Positions 57,069 to 64,000 of a stretch of 64,000 nt of DNA are shown in pieces. The notes under the pieces are model-generated. The model did not search any database and was not told the DNA's origin. It saw only the letters and a program-made list of their open reading frames with translations. Position numbers and translations under genes: made by a program. How positions within the stretch are numbered: position 1 is the stretch's first letter; every line of letters begins with the position of its first letter. Source of the stretch: Streptomyces sp. T12 (GTDB lineage: Bacteria > Actinomycetota > Actinomycetes > Streptomycetales > Streptomycetaceae); the NCBI RefSeq assembly GCF_028736035.1, contig NZ_CP117866.1:5952001-6016000 (forward strand). The letters are read 5' to 3'.

Positions 57069-59672
57069 TCAGTGCCCGACGTCGTTCGCCGGGGCGCCGT
57101 CCCCAGCTGGGCCATGCCCCCCACTCCTCGCAGGGACAGGCTCCCCCTCTCCAGCCGCACCAAGATCCCCCTGCCCACCCGCACCAACCTCCCCCGCTCC
57201 GCCCACGGCAACCTCCCCCGCCTCCTCCGGCGCCCCCCGCAACAGCACCGTCAGCAACCGCACCGCCCCCCGCTTGTGCAGCGGATCGTTGCCGTTGCCG
57301 CACTTGGGGGACTGGATGCAGGACGGGCAGCCGGCGTCGCACTCGCAGGAGGCGATGGCCTGGCGGGTGGCGGTGAGCCAGGCGCGGGCGGTGTGGAAGG
57401 CGCGCTCCGCGAAGCCCGCGCCGCCCGGGTGGCCGTCGTAGACGAAGACCGTCGGGAGCAGTGTGTCGGGGTGGAGCGGGATCGAGACGCCGCCGATGTC
57501 CCAGCGGTCGCAGGTTGCGAAGAGGGGCAGCAGGCCGATCGAGGCGTGCTCGGCGGCGTGCAGGGCGCCGCCGAGGATCTCGGGGTTGATGCGGGCCTCG
57601 TCCAGCTGGTCCTCGGTGACCGTCCACCACACCGCGCGTGTGCGCAGCGTACGAGGAGGGAGGTCGAGTTTCGTCTCGCCCAGTACTTCGCCGGTGATCA
57701 GTCGGCGGCGCAGGAAGGAGACCACCTGGTTGGTGACCTCGACGGAGCCGTAGCACAGGCGGCCGTCGCCCCACGGGACCTCGATGTCCGTTTCCAGGAC
57801 GGAGATGGACGTGGTGTCGCGGGCGACCGTCGAATACGGCGGTACGGCCTCCTCGACAAGGGCGACCGAGTCCTCCAGGTCGAGGGTGCGGACGAGATAC
57901 GTGCGGCCCTGGTGGAGATGGACCGCGCCCTCGTGGACGGTGGTGTGTGCGGCGCCCGCGTCGACCGTGCCGAGCAGGCGGCCGGTGCCGGACTCGACGA
58001 TCTGGACAGGGCGGCCGCCCCCGCCGCGGATGTCGGTCAGGTCGGCGGCCCGTTCCCGGCGCGTCCAGTGCCAGGCCTTCGTGCGGCGGCGCAGCAGTTT
58101 CGCGGCCTCCAGTTGCGGCAACAGTCCCTCGGTCTCGGGACCGAAAAGCGCCAAATCCTCGTCGGTCAGCGGGACTTCCGCGGCTGCCGCGCACAGGTGC
58201 GGAGCCAGGACGTACGGGTTGTCGGGGTCGAGGACCGTCGACTCCACCGGCCGGTCGAACAGGGCCTCGGGGTGGTGGACGAGGTAGGTGTCCAGCGGAT
58301 CGTCCCGGGCGACCAGGACGGCCAGCGCGCCCTGCCCGGAGCGGCCGGCCCGGCCCGCCTGCTGCCACAGGGACGCGCGCGTGCCCGGGTAGCCGGCGAT
58401 GAGTACGGCGTCCAGGCCGGAGACGTCGATGCCGAGTTCCAGGGCGGTGGTGGCGGCCAGGCCGAGGAGTTCGCCGGAGTGGAGGGCCTGTTCCAGGGCA
58501 CGGCGCTCCTCGGGGAGGTAGCCGCCGCGGTAGGCCGCGACACGCCGGGCGAGGGAGCGGTCGACCTCGGCGAGGCGCTCCTGGGCGATGACCGAGATCA
58601 GCTCGGCGCCGCGCCGGGAGCGTACGAAGGCGACCGACCGCACACCCTGCACCGCCAGATCCGTCAGGAGGTCCGCAGTCTCGGCGGTTGCCGTACGGCG
58701 GACGGGGGCGCCCTTCTCGCCCTGGAGCTCGGTGAGCGGGGGCTCCCAGAGGGCGAAGACCAGTTCCCCGCGCGGGGAGGCGTCGTCGGCGACCTCCACC
58801 ACCGGCAGGCCCGTGAGGCGGCCTGCGGCCACCGCGGGCTCGGCGGCGGTCGCGGAGGCCAGCAGGAAGACCGGAGAGGCGCCGTAGCGGGCGCACAGGC
58901 GGCGCAGACGGCGCAGGACCTGGGCCACGTGGGAGCCGAAGACACCGCGGTAGGTGTGGCACTCGTCGATGACGACGTACTTCAGCGCCTTCAGGAAGGA
59001 GGACCAGCGGGGGTGGGACGGGAGTATGCCGCGATGCAGCATGTCGGGGTTGGTGAGGACGTAGTTGGCGTACTGGCGGATCCACTCGCGTTCCTCGAAC
59101 GGAGTATCGCCGTCGTACACAGCTGGGCGTACGGAATTGCCCAGCGGATGTGAAAGTTCCTTCACCGAACGGCACTGGTCCGCCGCAAGGGCCTTGGTGG
59201 GGGCCAGGTAGAGCGCGGTGGCACCACGGCCGTTCGGGGCCTCGGAGCCGTCCAGGAGCGTCGAGAGGACCGGCACGAGGTAGGCCAGCGACTTGCCGGA
59301 CGCCGTGCCCGTCGCGACGACCACCGACTCGCCGTCGAGCGCGTGCTCGGCGGCGCGTGCCTGGTGGGCCCAGGGGTGTTCGATTCCTGCCGTCTGCACT
59401 GCGGCGATGACCTCCGCGCGGATCCGGTCAGGCCAGACGGCATGGCGACCCTCCCGCGGGGGCACATGCTCCGTATGAGTGATGCGCGAAGCCCGGCTCG
59501 GCCCCGAGGCGAGTCGGCCCAGCACCGTGCCCGGGTCCACCCGGGAAACGGGGCCCGTCGGGGATCGATCGGATCGGTGATTCTTGGCCATCGGCACCGA
59601 GTGTGTCACTGGCGTGACGGACAATGGGACCAAGGCGTCGTGCACGCCTGCCGGTAAGTGATTGAATGCCAT
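57069..59672 (-). CDS. DEAD/DEAH-box helicase with DUF1998 (MrfA/YprA-like)
   Basis: The 867-residue SF2 helicase has VVVATGTASGKSLAYLVPVL (Walker A, motif I), YVVIDECHTYRGVFGSH (motif II, DECH), LLASATAAEP (motif III) and the second RecA lobe with a GIDVSGLDAVLIAGYPG and QQAGRAGRSGQG (motif VI). The C-terminal DUF1998-type region contains the Cys cluster CECDAGCPSCIQSPKCG near 800-816, the zinc site of MrfA, a repair helicase for mitomycin-type damage in Bacillus. The last 50 residues are Gly/Ala/Glu low-complexity. ATG 59672 gives a plausible start; the frame is open beyond. It is divergent from bldG as in other Streptomyces. Confidence 0.9.
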   Translation of the reverse strand: MAFNHLPAGVHDALVPLSVTPVTHSVPMAKNHRSDRSPTGPVSRVDPGTVLGRLASGPSRASRITHTEHVPPREGRHAVWPDRIRAEVIAAVQTAGIEHPWAHQARAAEHALDGESVVVATGTASGKSLAYLVPVLSTLLDGSEAPNGRGATALYLAPTKALAADQCRSVKELSHPLGNSVRPAVYDGDTPFEEREWIRQYANYVLTNPDMLHRGILPSHPRWSSFLKALKYVVIDECHTYRGVFGSHVAQVLRRLRRLCARYGASPVFLLASATAAEPAVAAGRLTGLPVVEVADDASPRGELVFALWEPPLTELQGEKGAPVRRTATAETADLLTDLAVQGVRSVAFVRSRRGAELISVIAQERLAEVDRSLARRVAAYRGGYLPEERRALEQALHSGELLGLAATTALELGIDVSGLDAVLIAGYPGTRASLWQQAGRAGRSGQGALAVLVARDDPLDTYLVHHPEALFDRPVESTVLDPDNPYVLAPHLCAAAAEVPLTDEDLALFGPETEGLLPQLEAAKLLRRRTKAWHWTRRERAADLTDIRGGGGRPVQIVESGTGRLLGTVDAGAAHTTVHEGAVHLHQGRTYLVRTLDLEDSVALVEEAVPPYSTVARDTTSISVLETDIEVPWGDGRLCYGSVEVTNQVVSFLRRRLITGEVLGETKLDLPPRTLRTRAVWWTVTEDQLDEARINPEILGGALHAAEHASIGLLPLFATCDRWDIGGVSIPLHPDTLLPTVFVYDGHPGGAGFAERAFHTARAWLTATRQAIASCECDAGCPSCIQSPKCGNGNDPLHKRGAVRLLTVLLRGAPEEAGEVAVGGAGEVGAGGQGDLGAAGEGEPVPARSGGHGPAGDGAPANDVGH

Positions 59673-59753
59673 CGCGGCTGGCGAACCGTCCAAGGGGCTG
59701 CAAGCCGAGGTCCCCGAGGGGCGACCGCTCGATAGCAAGGTGCTGGAGGATCC

Positions 59754-60095
59754 GTGGACCTGTCCCTGTCGACCCGTACCGTCGGCGATCGTACGGTCGT
59801 CGAGGTCGGTGGCGAAATCGACGTATATACCGCGCCCAAGCTGCGCGAGCAGCTGGTCGAGCTGGTGAACGACGGGAGTTTCCACCTCGTCGTCGACATG
59901 GAGGGCGTGGACTTCCTCGACTCCACCGGGCTCGGCGTGCTGGTCGGCGGCCTGAAGCGTGTGCGTGCCCATGAGGGCTCACTGCGCCTGGTCTGCAACC
60001 AGGAGCGCATTCTGAAGATCTTCCGCATCACCGGCCTCACCAAGGTGTTCCCGATCCACACCTCGGTCGAGGAAGCGGTTGCGGCGACCGACTGA
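59754..60095 (+). CDS. bldG: Anti-anti-sigma factor BldG
   Basis: The 113-residue STAS protein is nearly identical to Streptomyces BldG as I remember it ([20 protein letters not shown] at the start). The phosphorylated serine is Ser57 in [13 protein letters not shown]. BldG binds anti-sigma factors and is required for morphological differentiation, antibiotic production and osmotic stress control. GTG 59754 has GGAGGA just upstream. The anti-sigma-like kinase gene follows after 121 bp and is often co-transcribed. Confidence 0.97.
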
Positions 60096-60216
60096 TCACC
60101 GGACCCGGGCCCGCCGCTGAGCGTGCCCGGGGCGGCGGAAGTTGAAAGAGAAGGGGGACCGGGCTTTCGGCAGCCCGGCCCTCCGGACAGCACGCCCGTA
60201 GTTCCGAGGGGGATGC

Positions 60217-60654
60217 ATGGCCACCGTTGAACTCCGCTTCAGCGCGCTGCCCGAGCACGTCAGGACCGCCCGGCTGGTGGCGGCAGCGGTGGCGCGCAGG
60301 GCCGGAGTGGACGAGGCCGTACTCGACGAGGTCAGACTCGCTGTCGGCGAGGCCTGCACCCGTGCCGTCGGACTGCACCAGAGCGTCGGCATCACGGCGC
60401 CGGTGAAGGTCGCGCTGATCGAGGAGGAGAAACAGTTCTCCATCGAGGTCGGCGACGAGGCGCCGCACTCCGCCCCCGGCGATCGGGCAGCCGGTGCCGC
60501 GGGCGACGACGGCGAGATCGAGGCCGAAGAGGACGAAATGGGCCTCGCGGTCATCAGCGGTCTCGTCGACGACGTGGAGGTCTCCGCAGGGGAACACGGT
60601 GGGCTGATCCGTATGACCTGGCCGACCACGCCGCCGGCCGTGGTGCTTCCCTGA
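60217..60654 (+). CDS. Anti-sigma factor kinase-like ATPase (RsbW/SpoIIAB family)
   Basis: The 145 residues have the HATPase_c pattern: DEVRLAVGEACTRAVGLH (N box with EACTRA in place of EAxxNA), an FSIEVGDEAP strand (G1-like) and MGLAVISGLVDDVEVSA (G2-like). An acidic linker (GEIEAEEDEM) lies between. It is the conserved partner downstream of bldG in Streptomyces, a putative anti-sigma factor that BldG antagonises. The Asn of the N box is replaced, so kinase activity may be weak. GAGGGGG precedes ATG 60217. Confidence 0.9.
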   Translation: MATVELRFSALPEHVRTARLVAAAVARRAGVDEAVLDEVRLAVGEACTRAVGLHQSVGITAPVKVALIEEEKQFSIEVGDEAPHSAPGDRAAGAAGDDGEIEAEEDEMGLAVISGLVDDVEVSAGEHGGLIRMTWPTTPPAVVLP

Positions 60655-60961
60655 ACGACCCCGCCAAGGCGACCTCATCGCGAAAGGGCCCTGCTCAGCA
60701 GGGCCCTTTCGCGTTTCCTGGGTCGGCGCCGGAGAATTCGTGAAGCAATTCACGATCAATCTCCCGATAATTCGATCAAGAGCCAATGCTCACGTCAATG
60801 GTTTTGAGGCATTAGCACTTTCGGGTTCAGTGGCTTGACGTCGATCATTTGCTGAACGGCATGTGAAGGCCAATTCCGTTTACCGCGCTCTGTTTTGATC
60901 AGGTTCCGGTACCTAGAATCCGTCCACATCTTGAGCTCAGCCCAAGCGTCAAGGAGGACGA
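60655..60961. other. Region between the bldG locus and hppA
   Basis: The 307 bp contain the terminator at 60680-60712 and then an A/T-richer stretch (60730-60910) with no supported gene. The hppA promoter is expected here. AAGGAGG at 60952-60958 is the hppA ribosome binding site. Confidence 0.55.
60680..60712 (+). terminator. Terminator after the bldG operon
   Basis: GCGAAAGGGCCCTGCT (60680-60695) pairs with AGCAGGGCCCTTTCGC (60697-60712), a 16-bp perfect dyad with a one-base centre. It ends the bldG-anti-sigma transcript upstream of hppA. Confidence 0.85.
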
Positions 60962-63367
60962 ATGGCGGGGCTTTCTACCCCTCATCAGTTGGACCATCCC
61001 ACAACCCTCGCAGCGGCAGTGCTGACCGACGACAACCGGATCATCATCACGGTCATCGGCGTCGTGGCACTGGCAGCGCTCGTGGTCGCCGGCGTCCTGG
61101 TGCGCCAGGTGCTCGCGGCGGGCGAGGGCACCGAGAGCATGAAGAAGATTGCGTCGGCGATCCAGGAAGGCGCGAACGCCTATCTGGGACGGCAGATGCG
61201 CACGCTCGGCGTGTTCGCCGTCGTCGTGTTCTTCCTGCTCATGCTGCTGCCCGCGGACGACTGGAATCAGCGCATCGGCCGATCGGTGTTCTTCTTGATC
61301 GGCGCCGCGTTCTCGGCGGCCACCGGTTATATCGGCATGTGGCTCGCCGTACGCAGCAATGTGCGCGTCGCCGCGGCCGCACGCGAAGCGACCCCGGCGC
61401 CTGGAGAGCCGGAAAGGGATCTCACCGCCGTCTCGCACAAAGCAATGAAGATCGCTTTCCGAACGGGTGGCGTCGTCGGCATGTTCACGGTGGGGCTCGG
61501 TCTGCTGGGCGCCTCCTGTGTGGTGCTGGTGTACGCGGCCGACGCGCCGAAGGTGCTCGAAGGATTCGGTCTCGGTGCCGCGCTGATCGCGATGTTCATG
61601 CGTGTCGGCGGCGGCATCTTCACCAAGGCTGCCGACGTCGGCGCCGACCTGGTCGGCAAGGTCGAACAGGGCATTCCGGAGGACGACCCGCGCAATGCCG
61701 CGACCATCGCCGACAACGTGGGCGACAACGTCGGCGACTGCGCGGGCATGGCGGCCGACCTGTTCGAGTCGTACGCCGTGACCCTGGTCGCCGCGCTGAT
61801 CCTCGGGTCGGCGGCGTTCGGTGACTCCGGGCTCGCCTTCCCGCTGATCGTGCCCGCGATCGGCGTGATCACCGCGATGATCGGCATCTTCGCAGTGGCC
61901 CCGCGCCGCTCCGACCGAAGCGGCATGACGGCGATCAACCGTGGGTTCTTCATCTCCGCGGTGATCTCGATCGTGCTGGTCGCGATCGCGGTGTTCATCT
62001 ACCTGCCGTCGTCCTACGCCGACCTCGACGGCGTCACCGACGCCGCCATCGCGGGCAAGGACGGCGACCCGCGGATCCTGGCGCTCGTCGCCGTGGGCAT
62101 CGGCATCCTGCTGGCCGCCGTCATCCAGCAGCTGACCGGCTACTTCACCGAGACCAACCGGCGCCCGGTCATGGACATCGGCAAGACCTCGCTGACCGGC
62201 CCGGCCACCGTCGTCCTCGCCGGTATCTCGGTCGGTCTCGAATCGGCCGTCTACACCGCCCTGTTGATCGGCCTCGGCGTCTATGGGGCGTTCCTGCTCG
62301 GCGGTACGTCGATCATGCTGGCGCTGTTCGCGGTGGCGCTGGCCGGCACCGGCCTGCTCACCACGGTCGGCGTGATCGTCGCCATGGACACCTTCGGGCC
62401 GGTCTCCGACAACGCGCAGGGCATCGCCGAGATGTCCGGCGACGTCACGGGTGCGGGCGCCCAGGTGCTCACCAACCTGGACGCGGTCGGCAACACCACC
62501 AAGGCCATCACCAAGGGCATCGCCATCGCCACCGCCGTCTTGGCGGCAGCGGCGCTCTTCGGGTCGTACCGCGACGCCATCACCACCGGCGCGCGGGACG
62601 TGGGCGAGAAACTCAGCGGCGAAGGAGCGCCGATGAGCCTGATCATGGACATCTCGCAGCCCAACAACCTCGTCGGCCTCATCGCGGGCGCGGCGGTCGT
62701 CTTCCTCTTCTCGGGGCTCGCGATCAACGCCGTGTCGCGGTCGGCGGGTTCCGTGGTGTACGAGGTGCGGCGGCAGTTCCGTGAGAAGCCCGGGATCATG
62801 GACTACAGCGAGACGCCGGAGTACGGCAAGGTCGTCGACATCTGCACGAAGGACGCGCTCAGGGAACTGGCGACTCCTGGTCTGCTGGCCGTGATGGCGC
62901 CGATCTTCATCGGGTTCACGCTCGGCGTCGGCGCCCTCGGCGCGTTCCTGGCGGGTGCCATCGGCGCCGGCACGCTGATGGCGGTGTTCCTCGCCAACTC
63001 CGGCGGCGCCTGGGACAACGCCAAGAAGCTCGTCGAGGACGGCCACCACGGCGGCAAGGGCAGCGAGGCCCACGCCGCCACGGTGATCGGCGATACGGTC
63101 GGTGACCCCTTCAAGGACACCGCCGGTCCCGCGATCAACCCGCTGCTGAAGGTGATGAACCTGGTGTCGCTGCTCATCGCGCCCGCGGTCATCCAGTTCA
63201 GCTACGGCGAGGACAAGAACGTCGGCGTACGGGTCACGATCGCCGTGCTGTCGCTCCTCGTGATCGTCGGCGCGGTCTACGTCTCCAAGCGGCGAGGCAT
63301 CGCCATGGGTGACGAAGGCAACGCCGACAGGGTGGCCAAACCGGTCGATCCCGCGGTGGTTTCGTAG
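60962..63367 (+). CDS. hppA: K+-insensitive proton-pumping membrane pyrophosphatase
   Basis: The 801-residue integral membrane enzyme couples pyrophosphate hydrolysis to proton export. The substrate site is visible as GGGIFTKAADVGADLVGKVE, DDPRNAATIADNVGDNVGDC and the downstream EGAGSEAHAATVIGDTVGDP-like region (here GKGSEAHAATVIGDTVGDP). About 16 membrane helices are present. The sequence GNTTKAITKG carries Lys where potassium-dependent enzymes have Ala, so it should be K+-independent. AAGGAGG supports ATG 60962. It appears to be monocistronic, with terminators on both sides. Confidence 0.96.
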   Translation: MAGLSTPHQLDHPTTLAAAVLTDDNRIIITVIGVVALAALVVAGVLVRQVLAAGEGTESMKKIASAIQEGANAYLGRQMRTLGVFAVVVFFLLMLLPADDWNQRIGRSVFFLIGAAFSAATGYIGMWLAVRSNVRVAAAAREATPAPGEPERDLTAVSHKAMKIAFRTGGVVGMFTVGLGLLGASCVVLVYAADAPKVLEGFGLGAALIAMFMRVGGGIFTKAADVGADLVGKVEQGIPEDDPRNAATIADNVGDNVGDCAGMAADLFESYAVTLVAALILGSAAFGDSGLAFPLIVPAIGVITAMIGIFAVAPRRSDRSGMTAINRGFFISAVISIVLVAIAVFIYLPSSYADLDGVTDAAIAGKDGDPRILALVAVGIGILLAAVIQQLTGYFTETNRRPVMDIGKTSLTGPATVVLAGISVGLESAVYTALLIGLGVYGAFLLGGTSIMLALFAVALAGTGLLTTVGVIVAMDTFGPVSDNAQGIAEMSGDVTGAGAQVLTNLDAVGNTTKAITKGIAIATAVLAAAALFGSYRDAITTGARDVGEKLSGEGAPMSLIMDISQPNNLVGLIAGAAVVFLFSGLAINAVSRSAGSVVYEVRRQFREKPGIMDYSETPEYGKVVDICTKDALRELATPGLLAVMAPIFIGFTLGVGALGAFLAGAIGAGTLMAVFLANSGGAWDNAKKLVEDGHHGGKGSEAHAATVIGDTVGDPFKDTAGPAINPLLKVMNLVSLLIAPAVIQFSYGEDKNVGVRVTIAVLSLLVIVGAVYVSKRRGIAMGDEGNADRVAKPVDPAVVS

Positions 63368-63393
63368 GCGGTCTTACGACAGCCCAGCTCAAG

Positions 63394-63435
63394 AGGCGGG
63401 CGGGCGGCGCGCATTGACGTGCCGCCCGCCCGCCT
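63394..63435 (+). terminator. Terminator after hppA
   Basis: AGGCGGGCGGGCGGC (63394-63408) pairs with GCCGCCCGCCCGCCT (63421-63435), a perfect 15-bp stem with a 12-nt loop, 26 bp after the hppA stop. Confidence 0.88.
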
Positions 63436-63579
63436 CGTGCTTGTTCACGCCGGGCCGTGACCCTTCTCTCACTTGGTGTAAATCGCACTAAGAGCCGCAT
63501 ATATGCCATTGGGGGCATGGCCGTCCGCCGCCCGACGTGTAAGGTCCGGTGGCCGAGAGCCACGGAAGGGACCGAACCG

Positions 63580-64000
63580 GTGAACAAGAAGCTCGCGGCC
63601 GCACTGTCCGGCGGTGCGGTACTGGTACTGGCGCTGACGGGATGCACGAGCGACGAGGGCAACCCGGAGCTGGACGCCTGGGCCAAGCAGGTCTGCGACG
63701 CCGTGCCCGCCCAGAACGCGAAGATCTCGGCGGCCTACGTCGCGATCACGAAGGCTGCCAAGGACACCACCAGCACGCCCAAGGAGCTCCAGCAGGCCGA
63801 CTCCAAGGCCTTCCAGGACCTGGCCGACGGCTACAAGGCGCGCGCGAGCCTCATCGGCGACGCCGGGGCGCCTCCGGGGGTCGAGAACGGCGCGCAGGTC
63901 CAGCAGGACGTCGTCAAGAAGCTCACCGCCCTCTCCGCGGCATACGGCGACCTGAAGAAGCGGGTCGACGGGCTGAACACGAAGGACCAGGCGAAGTTCG
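63580..64000 (+). CDS. Small secreted lipoprotein, 3' end outside the window
   Basis: The frame starts at GTG 63580 and is still open at the window end, giving 140 residues so far. VNKKLAAALSGGAVLVLALTGC is a lipoprotein signal peptide with lipobox ALTGC. The mature part is helical and charged (ELDAWAKQVCDAVPAQNAK, later KKLTALSAAYGDLKKRVDGL) and lacks known catalytic motifs. It lies downstream of hppA as in other Streptomyces. The GGAAGG about 12 bp upstream is a reasonable ribosome binding site. An A/T-rich ATATATG patch near 63499 could be part of its promoter. Confidence 0.8.
   Translation, partial: MNKKLAAALSGGAVLVLALTGCTSDEGNPELDAWAKQVCDAVPAQNAKISAAYVAITKAAKDTTSTPKELQQADSKAFQDLADGYKARASLIGDAGAPPGVENGAQVQQDVVKKLTALSAAYGDLKKRVDGLNTKDQAKF

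Overview
The window is high-GC actinobacterial DNA, almost certainly from a Streptomyces chromosome. Supporting signs are GTG starts, many ATGA gene overlaps, WblA, BldG, Crp, a Tad pilus locus next to ssd, and a 6C RNA. The gene order from about 20 kb to the right end matches, as I remember it, the conserved core around S. coelicolor bldG, acs, crp and wblA. The left edge holds a truncated SnoaL-like gene divergent from a LysR regulator.

Positions 1453-19851 are an integrated actinomycete integrative and conjugative element (AICE) of 18.35 kb. It is bounded by identical 45-bp direct repeats, and the right-hand copy is the 3' part of an intact tRNA-Pro(CGG) gene. Its left part is cargo: a lower-GC DarTG DNA ADP-ribosylation toxin-antitoxin pair, then a HAD phosphatase convergent with a tightly overlapping operon of an HTH-P-loop kinase, a guanylate-kinase-like protein and an NAD-binding oxidoreductase. 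Next come a GntR repressor with candidate operators, a free-standing RapZ-C-like domain, small zinc-ribbon and membrane (Spd-type) proteins, a TraB/FtsK-type translocase followed by a cluster of CCGCTAGCG palindromes (candidate clt), a prim-pol and ATPase replication pair, a GCGTCA iteron cluster, xis and int. Int arm-like GTTTGGCCCCCC tandems lie inside both ends. Just outside the left end, the same order of tandem arm-like repeats, hairpin and att core suggests the scar of an earlier element in the same tRNA.

From 19.9 to 36 kb: a Pr6Pr membrane protein, a metallophosphoesterase, a GatB/YqeY protein, a class A penicillin-binding protein, wblA, two ArsA/Get3-like ATPases, small conserved proteins, RidA, a nucleotidyltransferase, an MBL hydrolase, a Nudix hydrolase, crp, nth with a histone-like tail, a CoA-pyrophosphatase Nudix protein and a MarP-like membrane protease. 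From 36 to 48.5 kb: an epoxide-hydrolase-like protein, a holin-superfamily protein, NhaA with an EF-hand-like tail, acetyl-CoA synthetase, a SulP-STAS-carbonic anhydrase fusion, a polysaccharide-deacetylase-like lipoprotein, a CooC-like ATPase and a degenerate Fic-like protein.

From 48.9 kb: a HAD phosphatase, the 6C small RNA, ssd and a tad pilus operon (tadA, tadB, tadC, pilin, tadE, tadG-like) rich in 16-bp and 30-bp tandem repeats. These are followed by an MrfA/YprA-like helicase, bldG with a neighbouring anti-sigma kinase, the K+-insensitive proton pyrophosphatase hppA, and the start of a lipoprotein gene that runs off the right edge. The most interesting parts for follow-up are the AICE cargo (DarTG plus the kinase/phosphatase/oxidoreductase cassette), the tRNA-minihelix-like structure at 8592, the candidate clt and iteron arrays, and the old-element scar.
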